This document shows, piece by piece, positions 7,766 to 15,911 of a stretch of 46,119 nt of DNA (positions within the stretch are counted from its first letter, which is position 1; each line of letters opens with the position of its first letter). This DNA comes from JAXFQS01 sp051892815 (GTDB lineage: Bacteria > Verrucomicrobiota > Kiritimatiellia > RFP12 > DVOR01). The stretch covers positions 1-46,119 of the forward strand of contig JBJFGP010000160.1 in NCBI GenBank assembly GCA_051892815.1, given 5' to 3'. The notes under the pieces are model-generated. The model had not been told where the DNA came from. It saw nothing but the letters and a program-made list of their open reading frames with translations, and did no database searches. Position numbers and translations under genes: made by a program.

Positions 7766-7794
7766 CAGCCGTCTGAGAGGCCGGATTCGACGCG

Positions 7795-7832
7795 CCCCCG
7801 GATGCGGGTACCCGCCCGCGCCGGGGGTTTGT
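7795..7832 (+). terminator. Terminator after the GntR-type regulator
   Basis: CCCCCGG (7795-7801) pairs with CCGGGGG (7821-7827); an inner palindrome GCGGGTACCCGC lies in between and TTTGTT follows. Confidence 0.65.
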
Positions 7833-7848
7833 TGCACCGGGATGAAAA

Positions 7849-7917
7849 GATAGGCACCTTTTGTTCCTGTTGGTTGCCACTTTAGGCTTGCAAAGGTTGC
7901 TAGGATGGGGTATTATT
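7849..7917. repeat. 23-bp-period motif array 5 (3 units) carrying a promoter
   Basis: Motifs start at 7849 (GATAGGCACC), 7872 (GGTTGCCACT) and 7895 (GGTTGCTAGG), 23 bp apart. The variable tails of the second and third units contain the -35 (7888) and -10 (7911) boxes of the next gene, also exactly 23 bp apart. Confidence 0.8.
7888..7916 (+). promoter_or_regulatory. Promoter of the LRR gene
   Basis: TTGCAA (7888-7893), 17 bases, TATTAT (7911-7916). A near-palindrome TTAGTACATAA (7916-7926) covers the expected start site and is a candidate operator; GTACAT also occurs at the GntR-type gene's own promoter (6597-6602). Confidence 0.7.
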
Positions 7918-7986
7918 AGTACATAAGATTCCGCCCCATTCCTTGCTACCAATCGGAGGGCGGCGTTCCAATCAAGGAGGTTCCCG

Positions 7987-9054
7987 ATGTCCCGACTGTT
8001 CCACCTTGCAAAGCTCGCGTCCGCGACCGCCCTCTTGGCCGCCAACGCCTCCGCCGCCTGGCGCTATGTCCCCGAGGGTGGGGACGCCTATGAGGGCGTG
8101 GCCTACATCACCGACGGCAACTGGGTCTTCCAGGTCAGCGCCTACAACACCGACACCAAGAAGTTCACCACCGTGCCGAAAGCCGCCGGCTGTCTCGCCG
8201 GCGAAGGGGCGCTCGACCTTGACCTGGCCGAGCGCGAACTGGCGGAATCCTCAGGGGTCGACGCAATGACCTGGACGCTCCAGGCCTCGCAATTCAACGG
8301 GCTGACGAACTTGACCGATATCGCCCTCTCCTCCAAGCAGACCTGGGTTCCTCAGTTCCTGTGCAACGGTTGCACCGCACTTACCAATGCCAACTGCAGA
8401 GGCCTTCTGACTCTGAACAATTATGCCTTCAAAGACTGCAAAAGCCTAGCCTCCTTCTCCCCCGACTTCTGGACGCAGGACGAACCCTATCCCTTCAAAG
8501 AAGAGTGCTTCGCCGGGTGCTCCTCCCTCCCCTTCGATACCCTGAGACTCCACCCCAACAGTTCCATGGGATGGAGGTGCTTCCGCAGCGCGACCGGCAT
8601 CCGGACGGTCGACTATTCCCGCCGGACAGGTGCCGTCGACCTGGGCTTCGTCATGGGCACCGGCGTGCGCAAAGTAATCCTTCCGCCGGCCCAAAGCGCA
8701 CTCAGCTGCGAGAACTATTTCAACAATATAGAAGAACTCTACGCTACCAGCAACCTGATCACTTCGGTTAGTTGGGCAATCACGGGAACTACCAGTTACC
8801 ACTGCCGATTCTTTGTCGACCCCGTGCTCGAAAAAGGCTATTTGGAGCCGACGCTTGCGGGGTATGATGTGGACTCGCCGTCGGACGAGCAGATTGCCCT
8901 CTACTGCGAGAAATACGGGGTGGCGGAAGAGCAGGCGCGGCGGGATTTGATTGGTCTATGGAACTTCAAAAGGGGCGCACAGGGACTGGTCTGGATTGTG
9001 CGCTATGTGAGCCCGTTCCGGCCGAAGAATGGGACGATGTTGTTCATTCAATAG
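7987..9054 (+). CDS. Secreted leucine-rich-repeat (BspA-like) protein
   Basis: A 355-residue exported protein. The signal peptide covers about residues 1-23 (KLASATALLAANASA then AWRY). The middle part has irregular BspA/LRR_5-type repeats such as LTNLTDIALSS, CTALTNANCRGLLTL and YAFKDCKSLASF, several containing cysteines, and the C-terminus has a helical stretch. Proteins of this kind are surface or periplasmic binding proteins; no enzymatic motif is seen. AAGGAGG (7974-7980) lies six bases before ATG 7987. With the downstream xylanase, 11 bases to the next in-frame GTG, it likely forms an operon, so binding of plant polysaccharide is a reasonable guess only. Coding wobble shifts from C-rich to G-rich near 8820. 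Confidence 0.75.
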   Translation: MSRLFHLAKLASATALLAANASAAWRYVPEGGDAYEGVAYITDGNWVFQVSAYNTDTKKFTTVPKAAGCLAGEGALDLDLAERELAESSGVDAMTWTLQASQFNGLTNLTDIALSSKQTWVPQFLCNGCTALTNANCRGLLTLNNYAFKDCKSLASFSPDFWTQDEPYPFKEECFAGCSSLPFDTLRLHPNSSMGWRCFRSATGIRTVDYSRRTGAVDLGFVMGTGVRKVILPPAQSALSCENYFNNIEELYATSNLITSVSWAITGTTSYHCRFFVDPVLEKGYLEPTLAGYDVDSPSDEQIALYCEKYGVAEEQARRDLIGLWNFKRGAQGLVWIVRYVSPFRPKNGTMLFIQ

Positions 9055-9079
9055 GTTCTGAAAGGTGGGTATTTCTCTT

Positions 9080-10642
9080 ATGTCTAGTTTGCTTGCCCGT
9101 TCTGCATTGGTTGGGTTTCTGGCGGTCTCGTCGCTATCTGTCTTCGCGGGCGGCGGGTTCCATTATCCGCGTGGGATCATGCCCGAGACTTACTGGCTGG
9201 CCTGGAGCGACGAGGAGCAGGGCCGTATCGAGGAGGACATCGAGAGGTACCGCAAGGCGGACGCTCGGATTGGGCATCTTGGGATTCCGGGGAATACCGT
9301 GGTCGAGGTCGAGCAGTTGACGCACGCGTTCTATTTCGGCGCCCACGCGTTCAATCTGGGGCAGCTTGCGACGCCGGAGTTGAACCGCCAATTCCGAACC
9401 TACTGGGGAACCTTTTTCAACTCGGCGACGGTGGCTTTCTACTGGGACACTTTGGAGCCGGTACGCGGTCGCCCCCGCTACCGCCCGGGGCCCGAGGATT
9501 CGGAGGCATTCTGGAGCCGTTGCCAGGATCCGGCGGGGCAGCCTCATTGGCGGCGGCCGCCTCCGGACCCGATAGTCGACTTCTGCAACTCCCGGGGGAT
9601 TCGCGTCCACGGCCATCCCATCGTCTGGGCCTCGTCCGCGTCCTACCCGCGCTGGCTGGAGGCGGCTGCGACCAATGAGTTCGACTTCATCGCGCGGGGC
9701 TTCTGCAAGACCGACCCCAAGACCAAAAGGTGCGTACCAGACGTCCCCAGAGGTATCTGCGAATTGACCCCGGAGGAACTAACCAATGCCCTCCCGAGGT
9801 TCCTATCTCTGGTGGAAGAGGTTCATACCAACCGCATCGCGGAGTTGGCCTCGCGCTACGGCACGCGCGTCCAGAGTTGGGATGTGGTCAACGAATCGTG
9901 CACCGACTTTTTCCGGTGGAAACTCCGCCCCGACCTGCCCGTCTGCCGCAGCTGCCACGAGCGAGCAATGCCCTCCGACTATGTCTACAAAGCCTTCCGG
10001 ATGGCCGGCGAATACTTCCCCCAAGAGGTCAAACTCAACATCAACGACTATATCACCGATCGCCGCTATGCCGCCCAGATAGACGACCTCCTCGCAAGAG
10101 GCGCCCGCATCGACACCATAGGCGTCCAGCGGCACATTATGACCCGCTGGATTTGGCGCGATGTCATCTCCGGAGCCGACCCCTTCTCCCCCGAATACGA
10201 ACGCCACCAAATCCTCCAGCTTGGCGCACGCGCCCCCATCCACATCAGTGAAATCACCGTTCCCGCCTGGTGCGAGGAAGAAGCCGTTTACCCCAGTCTC
10301 GACAACCGCCAGACCGCAGAGATGCGTCAGGCCATCGTCGCCAGAAACCTGTACCGACTCTGGTTTAGTCTCAAGCCGGTGGAGGGCGTGACCTGGTGGA
10401 ACAGCATCGACGGCTGCGCCTACAAAGGCGAGTCCGCTACCTCCGGATTCTTCCGCCAGGACCTTACCCCAAAACCCGTCTACTACGCCATCGCAGACCT
10501 CATCAATAACGAATGGAAGACCCGGCTGAAAGCGCGAACCGACGCCGCCGGAACCCTCCAGTTCAGAGGATTCAAAGGCCGCTACCGCCTCAGCTGGAGC
10601 CAGGACGGAACGCAAAAGAGTGCCGAGATCGAACTCCGCTGA
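9080..10642 (+). CDS. Secreted endo-1,4-beta-xylanase, GH10
   Basis: Hydrolyses internal beta-1,4 bonds of xylan with retention of configuration. GH10 motifs are present in order: HGHPIVWAS, WDVVNE with acid/base Glu272, and IHISEITVP with nucleophile Glu391, then VEGVTWWNSIDG. A signal peptide covers roughly residues 1-23 (LLARSALVGFLAVSSLSVFA). ATG 9080 is preferred over an in-frame GTG at 9065; AGGTGG lies about eleven bases upstream. The segment between HGHPIVW and WDVVNE is longer than in typical members and its codons carry a 23-bp motif array (9729-9807). There is no carbohydrate-binding module. The neighbouring LRR protein and glycosidase-like protein and the distant CE7 esterase fit xylan use. 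Confidence 0.92.
   Translation: MSSLLARSALVGFLAVSSLSVFAGGGFHYPRGIMPETYWLAWSDEEQGRIEEDIERYRKADARIGHLGIPGNTVVEVEQLTHAFYFGAHAFNLGQLATPELNRQFRTYWGTFFNSATVAFYWDTLEPVRGRPRYRPGPEDSEAFWSRCQDPAGQPHWRRPPPDPIVDFCNSRGIRVHGHPIVWASSASYPRWLEAAATNEFDFIARGFCKTDPKTKRCVPDVPRGICELTPEELTNALPRFLSLVEEVHTNRIAELASRYGTRVQSWDVVNESCTDFFRWKLRPDLPVCRSCHERAMPSDYVYKAFRMAGEYFPQEVKLNINDYITDRRYAAQIDDLLARGARIDTIGVQRHIMTRWIWRDVISGADPFSPEYERHQILQLGARAPIHISEITVPAWCEEEAVYPSLDNRQTAEMRQAIVARNLYRLWFSLKPVEGVTWWNSIDGCAYKGESATSGFFRQDLTPKPVYYAIADLINNEWKTRLKARTDAAGTLQFRGFKGRYRLSWSQDGTQKSAEIELR
9729..9807. repeat. 23-bp-period motif array 6, inside the GH10 xylanase (4 units)
   Basis: Motifs start at 9729 (GGTGCGTACC), 9752 (GGTATCTGCG), 9775 (GGAACTAACC) and 9798 (GGTTCCTATC), exactly 23 bp apart, within codons between the HGHPIVW and WDVVNE regions. 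The + strand changes from G-rich to C-rich at about 9650. Confidence 0.75.
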
Positions 10643-10660
10643 AACCAACCGGAAGGAACC

Positions 10661-12829
10661 ATGAAGGGGAACATCCTGCTCGCAAGCCTGGCCTTCGCCA
10701 GCCTCGCCTGGGCGGCACAACCGCGCCTCGCCGTCTTGAGCAAATCGGGGGCGCACCATGACGAGTGGGACTCCGGTCTGGACGAACTCAAGTGGACCGC
10801 GGATGCCATCGACACGGAGGAGAAACTAGCCGCCCTGGAGAGCCGCCTGGAGCAATACGACATCCTCCTGGTCGCGCCCCTCTTCGGGGGAAAGGTGGGC
10901 AGCCCCGAGGCCTATCGTACCTTCCTCCGCGACGGTGGGATGATAGTCGTCACCGACGGCAGATACCAATCGGTCCGGGACTGGATGCGGAACATTTCGG
11001 AGGACTTCTCGGGCGTGGCGATTCCCAATGGCGACTGCAATTCGTCCCAATGGTTTGTCAACGGCTATGTGCAGGACGCCGTACCGGCCACCCCGCATCC
11101 TTTGCGCACCTTCCCCAAGCAGATTCGCGAGCCGAACCACTGGGGGCACTTTGGAGAGAGTTCGAATCCCAAGTGGGAATTGCTCGCAAGGTGTAGCGAA
11201 GGGCGCCCGGTCGTCTGGCTCCAGCGGGTGGGCAAGGGGCATATCATCTACTCCGCCTTGCGGCAATACACGGCGGCTCACCTGCTCAACTGGGCGGCGT
11301 GGCAGAGGCTATCGAGGGCAGGGATTGAACTGAAGCGGTTTGAGATGTCGCCGCGCGTGCCGGGGAACGGGAGGATGATGCTTTCGTACGCGAAACTTGC
11401 CGCTCCGGTGCCCATCGAGTTGTCCGTCAATCCGGGGCGGACGTTCAAGGGAACGCTGGGCGGAAGTACGGGTTCTCTGGCCTACCGGCTGGATAGGCGC
11501 GGGGAGCAGAGGTTGACGCTCAAGGTCGGCGGGCAAACCATCTTCGAGGAGGTGGTGCGGCTACCTTTCGAGCTGGAGGTTCAGCCGCCGATGGGCAGGA
11601 GGTGCCTATCCACGGAGACAAGAGGTAAGCAGATTTGGTTCCCGGTCGACCTTGCGCCGCTGGAGGAGTCGTTCACGGGAAGGTGGCTGGAACTTGCCAT
11701 TTTCGACTCGAAGGGGAAGGCGCTCGGGGAGGGGCAAATCAGCCGTGTCGGGAAGGATTTGCATCCTGTGATTCCGTTTCGGTCCGAGCGACCTTTGGCT
11801 CCGGGGCGTTATCAGGTGGTGGCCAAAATGCCGCGCCGGGCTGGGCGGGGCGAGCCGTATGCGGCGACGAACCGGTTTGAAGTCTTGCCGCCGCGAAGGG
11901 CTCAGACGATTGTCGACCAGGACGGGACTTTTCTGGTAGACGGGAAGCCTTTCTTTCCGCTCGGGTTCTACCATGTGGGGAACGAGGATTTGGCTCAGGT
12001 GGCGGAGTTGGGGGCCAACACCGTTCAGTTCTGGGCGTGGCAAGGTCGCGCGGGGATGGATCGGGTGAAGGAGCTTGGTTTGAAGGCTCTTTTCGAGAAC
12101 AACCACGGTTCGCTCGCGGCCTATTCGCACCGTCTGGCGGACTATAAGGACCACGAGGCGCTGCTGATGTGGTACATTGCCGACGAGCCGACGGATTGCA
12201 ATGCGCTCGCCTGCCGGACGCGCAACGACTTTCTTTTGGCGAACGATTGGCAGCATCCGACTTATATCCTCTCCTGCCGTCCCGATCTCTTCAACTGGGC
12301 GAGCCGTTTCGGGGAAGTCCTCGCCTTCGACAGCTACGGCAAAATCCCCGAAACCGCCGCGCGCGCCACGCAGGCCGCCGAAGCCACCCGCGACCGCGTC
12401 CCCGTCATAGCCGTGCTCCCCAGTTGGGGCAACCCCAACGGGCAAAAGACCAATCCCGAACTCCTCCGCCAAAGAGCCTTTCTCGCCCTCGCCTCAGGCG
12501 TCCGCGGCATCCTCTGGTACCCTTGGAAGCAGGCCGGAGGCGGACCTCTCGGAGAGGGACTCGTCCAAGCCCCGCAGGACTGGCCGGCCTATCAAACCCT
12601 CATCGACGAAATCAAATCCCTGACGCCCGAGCTGACCGCCTTCTTCCGCCAAAGGCTCCAGTACGGCGACATCTACGCGCTCCACTGCCGGCTCGCCGAC
12701 GGGCGCAACGCCTTGATTTACGCCAACGCCTCCGACAACCCCGCCTCGGCTGATCTCCGACTCCCCGGCAAAAACGCCCCGCGCCGCCTCACCCTCAAAC
12801 CCCGCGCTTGCGGCGTCCTGCGCTGGTAG
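10661..12829 (+). CDS. Large secreted glycoside-hydrolase-like protein (clan GH-A-like barrel)
   Basis: A 722-residue exported protein with signal peptide MKGNILLASLAFASLAWA. Residues 20-230 resemble a glutamine-amidotransferase-like fold often found in secreted carbohydrate-active proteins (EQYDILLVAPLFGG, GGMIVVTDGRY, GKGHIIYSALRQYT). A beta-sandwich region follows, and from about residue 425 a TIM-barrel begins with FLVDGKPFFPLGFYHVGNED; LMWYIADEPTD contains the likely acid/base Glu, and GVRGILWYPW lies near the barrel end. I cannot assign a numbered family. AAGGAACC precedes ATG 10661, 18 bases after the xylanase stop, so it is probably cotranscribed with it. Codon preference changes from G-rich to C-rich near 12290. 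Confidence 0.7.
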   Translation: MKGNILLASLAFASLAWAAQPRLAVLSKSGAHHDEWDSGLDELKWTADAIDTEEKLAALESRLEQYDILLVAPLFGGKVGSPEAYRTFLRDGGMIVVTDGRYQSVRDWMRNISEDFSGVAIPNGDCNSSQWFVNGYVQDAVPATPHPLRTFPKQIREPNHWGHFGESSNPKWELLARCSEGRPVVWLQRVGKGHIIYSALRQYTAAHLLNWAAWQRLSRAGIELKRFEMSPRVPGNGRMMLSYAKLAAPVPIELSVNPGRTFKGTLGGSTGSLAYRLDRRGEQRLTLKVGGQTIFEEVVRLPFELEVQPPMGRRCLSTETRGKQIWFPVDLAPLEESFTGRWLELAIFDSKGKALGEGQISRVGKDLHPVIPFRSERPLAPGRYQVVAKMPRRAGRGEPYAATNRFEVLPPRRAQTIVDQDGTFLVDGKPFFPLGFYHVGNEDLAQVAELGANTVQFWAWQGRAGMDRVKELGLKALFENNHGSLAAYSHRLADYKDHEALLMWYIADEPTDCNALACRTRNDFLLANDWQHPTYILSCRPDLFNWASRFGEVLAFDSYGKIPETAARATQAAEATRDRVPVIAVLPSWGNPNGQKTNPELLRQRAFLALASGVRGILWYPWKQAGGGPLGEGLVQAPQDWPAYQTLIDEIKSLTPELTAFFRQRLQYGDIYALHCRLADGRNALIYANASDNPASADLRLPGKNAPRRLTLKPRACGVLRW
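11578..11633. repeat. Possible short 23-bp motif array in the glycosidase-like gene (2-3 units)
   Basis: GGTGCCTATC (11601) and GGTAAGCAGA (11624) are 23 bp apart; GGTTCAGCCG (11578) keeps the register but matches poorly. Unlike the others it lies inside a G-rich domain, away from a skew switch. Confidence 0.35.
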
Positions 12830-12837
12830 CCTCAAAA

Positions 12838-12893
12838 GGTACCAACCTCCGCAGCACAATCCTGCCTATCGGCTCCCCCAAAAGATACCAACC
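12838..12893. repeat. 23-bp-period motif array 7 (3 units)
   Basis: Motifs start at 12838 (GGTACCAACC), 12861 (CCTGCCTATC) and 12884 (GATACCAACC), 23 bp apart, between the glycosidase-like gene and the rimO promoter. Confidence 0.8.
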
Positions 12894-12914
12894 TCCCCCA
12901 CCCAGTCTTTACTA

Positions 12915-12943
12915 TTGACCAGCCCCCGCGATTGTCCTATCAT
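12915..12943 (+). promoter_or_regulatory. Promoter of rimO
   Basis: TTGACC (12915-12920), 17 bases, TATCAT (12938-12943). This places the transcript start near 12950 and rules out an upstream ATG at 12932. Confidence 0.7.
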
Positions 12944-12973
12944 ACACCCCAGCACACACACCAAGGACACCCT

Positions 12974-14302
12974 ATGGACTGGCAAGTCGGCTTCATCTCA
13001 CTCGGCTGCGCGAAAAACCTCGTCGACAGCCAAATCATGGCAGGATACCTGCACCAGGCACACATTCCCCTCGCCCCAAACGTCGACCAGGCAGACATCA
13101 TCATCGTCAACACCTGCGCCTTCATCGACTCCGCCCGCGAAGAAGCCGCAGAGGCCATCCTAGGCGCCTGCGAGCGCAAACGGCTCAACCAATGCCGCGC
13201 CGTCATCGTCACCGGATGCCTCCCCCAACGCTACAAATCCCGAGCCCAAAAAGCCTTCCCCGATGTCGACACCTTCCTTGGCACCGACCAGCTCGAAGAC
13301 ATCGTTCCCGCCGTCCAAGCCCTACAAAACGGACACCCCTACCACAACCAGATCCCCCCAAACGCCCCCTGCAAACTCTACAATCCAACCTACCCGACCC
13401 TCCTCTTCAGCGGCGGCCCCTTCGCCTACATCAAGCTGGGAGAAGGCTGCTCCCATAGGTGCGCCTACTGCGCCATCCCGCAAATCCGCGGCGCCGCACG
13501 CTTCCGCCCGGTCAAAGACATTCTCGCCGAAGCCAAAAGCCTGATCCAGGCAGGCGTCCGGGAACTCAACCTCATAGCCCAGGATGTCCTCTCCTACCAC
13601 CACCGGAACCTGCGGATACTCGACCTGCTCAAGCAAATCTGCGCACTCCCCGGAGACTTCCGCGTCCGCCTCCTCTACGGCTACCCAGGCAGCATCACCC
13701 CCCAGTTGCTCCAATTCATCGCCGACGAACCCAAGTGCTGCCGGTACCTCGACCTGCCCGTCCAGCACGCCTCCCCCAAAGTACTCGCCGCCATGAATCG
13801 TGCCGACATCGCCGACCAGGTGCGGACACTTCCCGAGCGCATTCGCGCCATCATTCCGGACGCGACGTTGCGCACCACCTGCCTACTCGGCTTCCCGGGA
13901 GAGACTGAGGACGATTTCAACCTCCTGCGCCAATTCATACGCACCTCCCGCTTCGACCATTTGGGCTGTTTCGCCTTCTCTCCCGAGGAGGGAACGCCTG
14001 CGTTCGCACTGCCCCGGCGCCCCGGGAAAGCGGTAGCCAAGCGCCGTTGCGAGCGGTTGATGTTGGACCAAAAATCGATTGTCAAAGAGCTCAATTCCCA
14101 CCGCGTCGGGCAAGCGGGCCGTGCCTTGCTCATCCGTCCGATGCGGGGCGGGAAATGGGTCGCAAGGCTCGACCACCAGGCCCCTGAGGTTGACGGCCAT
14201 ACGGTCATCAAGGGGCTTTCCCGTGAGGCTCGGGCGGGGGCATTCGCGCGGGTCGTGATTACGGGTTTCCGGGGGTACAACCTGTTTGCGGAGCCGTGCT
14301 GA
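12974..14302 (+). CDS. rimO: Ribosomal protein S12 methylthiotransferase RimO
   Basis: A radical-SAM enzyme that methylthiolates an aspartate of ribosomal protein S12. The N-terminal MTTase domain begins GFISLGCAKNLVDSQ with Cys12; the radical-SAM cluster motif is GEGCSHRCAYC (Cys159, Cys163, Cys166); the C-terminus from about residue 375 is a TRAM RNA-binding domain. At 442 residues the length is normal. ATG 12974 follows AAGGAC and fits both the promoter and the conserved N-terminus. It differs from MiaB in the GCAKNLVDS signature. Coding wobble switches from C-rich to G-rich near 13795. Confidence 0.93.
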   Translation: MDWQVGFISLGCAKNLVDSQIMAGYLHQAHIPLAPNVDQADIIIVNTCAFIDSAREEAAEAILGACERKRLNQCRAVIVTGCLPQRYKSRAQKAFPDVDTFLGTDQLEDIVPAVQALQNGHPYHNQIPPNAPCKLYNPTYPTLLFSGGPFAYIKLGEGCSHRCAYCAIPQIRGAARFRPVKDILAEAKSLIQAGVRELNLIAQDVLSYHHRNLRILDLLKQICALPGDFRVRLLYGYPGSITPQLLQFIADEPKCCRYLDLPVQHASPKVLAAMNRADIADQVRTLPERIRAIIPDATLRTTCLLGFPGETEDDFNLLRQFIRTSRFDHLGCFAFSPEEGTPAFALPRRPGKAVAKRRCERLMLDQKSIVKELNSHRVGQAGRALLIRPMRGGKWVARLDHQAPEVDGHTVIKGLSREARAGAFARVVITGFRGYNLFAEPC

Positions 14303-14306
14303 AGGT

Positions 14307-15911
14307 ATGCGGCGGGTTGACCAGGCGATTGTCCTTGCGCTGTTGCCGACCTTGGCATTTGCCGTCTCGGCGTGCGGCAACCTGTTGGGGTTTTCGACGA
14401 CTGCCTGGGGGCTGGCGGGCGCTTTGGCGGGGGCGTGCGGCTACGCGGCGTGGCGGCGGTGCGGTTGGCGTCTGCCGATGGTGTTCGTGGCTTGCGCGCT
14501 GCTCTGGGGAACCTTCAAACTGGCCGATTCCGAGTGGGACGGGAAGGCGATCCATAAGCCTGGGGCGATTGCTTTGGCGGGCGGGTGGAATCCCGTATGG
14601 AAGGCTCTTGCGCATCGGGCTGAAGGCGACGCGGGGTGGGCGTGGTGCGAATATTACCCCAAAGCGGCCTGGCATGTCAATGCCGAATTGCTGCGGGCGA
14701 CGGGGAATGTGGATTTGGGTGATGGGGTGCCGTTGATTTGGGCTGGGGTGGTCTTTTGCCTGGGGCTGGGGGTGTTGCCGTGGCTGTACGGTTTGGGGTC
14801 GAAGGGTACCTATCTTTTCTCGGGGCTGTTGGCGTGCAATCCGGTGCTGCTGCGTGAACTGTGCAGCGGATATGTGGATGGTCAACTGGGCTGTTCGCTG
14901 GTTGCGGGGCTGCTGGCGTTCAGCGCTTACGCGCGGCGGCCACGCGGGCGTCTGCTGTTGCTGGCGGGGCTTTGCTGCGTCTACGGGGCGAACTTGAAGT
15001 TTACGGGGCTGGTCTACTTCGGAGCGGGCTACGCGCTGCTGGGGGGGATGGCGCTTTGGCGGCATTTCAGCCCGTCGCGCCTGGCTTGGATGGCGGCGAT
15101 TGCGCTCTCGACTCTGCTCTGCGGAACCGCGCCTTATCTGACCAACTGGGTACGCTACGGTTCGCCCTTCTACCCGCTCCACTCCTTCTCAAAGGATGCC
15201 GCCTTGCGGAACGATGAGGTGTTGCACCAGTGGCTGACGCCGGAAGGCATCGAGGCCTCAAGGTGGCGCCTGGCGGGCGAATCAATCCTCAACCCCGCGC
15301 CCAATCTGGACCGCTTCTTCCCGCGCCGGGACATCGCGCTCGTGCCGCCGATCCCCTTCAAACTCGCCCTCGCGCTGACGCTCGCGGCACTGCTCATACG
15401 GCGCAAAGGCGACCTCTTCTCCGGCTCCATCCTCCTGACCGTCCTCATTCAACCCGCCCTCTGGCACTTCCGCTATATTCCCCAACTCTGGGCACTGCCC
15501 CTCGCCCTTGCCGCGCCTGAACGCCACCTGCGCCTGCCCGTCGCCCTGCTCGCCGCCTGCGCCCTCATCACCCCCGCCATCGAACTCGCCCAACCGCTTT
15601 GGACGATGACGCTCCGGGCCCGTGAACTCGAACGCACCTTCGGGGGCGACTCCTACCAATGGCACGCATCCACTCGTGCCTATGGCCACGAGCAAGAGTT
15701 TGATACCTACTGGCTCAACTGGTTGGCATCTGCCGGCATCCCCCTCTCCGACCGCCTCGACGCCATCCCGTCCGACCGCCCGGCCGACTTCTGGTGCATC
15801 GACCTGCGCCTCTACTCCAAGCCACCGGCCAAACTCCCGCCGCCCGCCCCCCCCCTCTCCGCCCTCCTCCGACTCCGCGCCCGACAGTTGAATTGGGCAT
15901 GGAGCCGCTGA
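14307..15911 (+). CDS. Polytopic membrane protein, GT-C glycosyltransferase-like
   Basis: A protein of about 534 residues with roughly ten hydrophobic segments (for example IVLALLPTLAFAVSACG, LPMVFVACALLWGTF, LIWAGVVFCLGLGVLPWLYG) and a soluble C-terminal region of about 90 residues. The alternation of membrane helices with short loops, and acidic and aromatic residues in the first large loop, recalls GT-C lipid-linked glycosyltransferases, but I see no decisive motif. ATG 14307 lies four bases after the rimO stop with GAAGG very close; a TTG at 14286 is an alternative start. It overlaps comEC by 13 bases. A 23-bp motif array occupies codons near the 3' end (15629-15730). Confidence 0.55.
   Translation: MRRVDQAIVLALLPTLAFAVSACGNLLGFSTTAWGLAGALAGACGYAAWRRCGWRLPMVFVACALLWGTFKLADSEWDGKAIHKPGAIALAGGWNPVWKALAHRAEGDAGWAWCEYYPKAAWHVNAELLRATGNVDLGDGVPLIWAGVVFCLGLGVLPWLYGLGSKGTYLFSGLLACNPVLLRELCSGYVDGQLGCSLVAGLLAFSAYARRPRGRLLLLAGLCCVYGANLKFTGLVYFGAGYALLGGMALWRHFSPSRLAWMAAIALSTLLCGTAPYLTNWVRYGSPFYPLHSFSKDAALRNDEVLHQWLTPEGIEASRWRLAGESILNPAPNLDRFFPRRDIALVPPIPFKLALALTLAALLIRRKGDLFSGSILLTVLIQPALWHFRYIPQLWALPLALAAPERHLRLPVALLAACALITPAIELAQPLWTMTLRARELERTFGGDSYQWHASTRAYGHEQEFDTYWLNWLASAGIPLSDRLDAIPSDRPADFWCIDLRLYSKPPAKLPPPAPPLSALLRLRARQLNWAWSR
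15629..15753. repeat. 23-bp-period motif array 8, inside the membrane-protein gene (5-6 units)
   Basis: Motifs start at 15629 (CGAACGCACC), 15652 (CCTACCAATG), 15675 (CGTGCCTATG), 15698 (GTTTGATACC) and 15721 (GGTTGGCATC), with a weaker CTCTCCGACC at 15744; all are 23 bp apart. The nearest G-to-C switch is about 500 bp to the left. Confidence 0.65.

Noticed and set aside
12932..12973. An upstream ATG start for rimO.
   Set aside because: It precedes the transcript start predicted from the TTGACC/TATCAT promoter and adds residues absent from the conserved RimO N-terminus.
14805..14814. GGTACCTATC in the membrane-protein gene, and a similar single copy at 35546.
   Set aside because: Isolated motif matches without clear copies 23 bp away; expected by chance.
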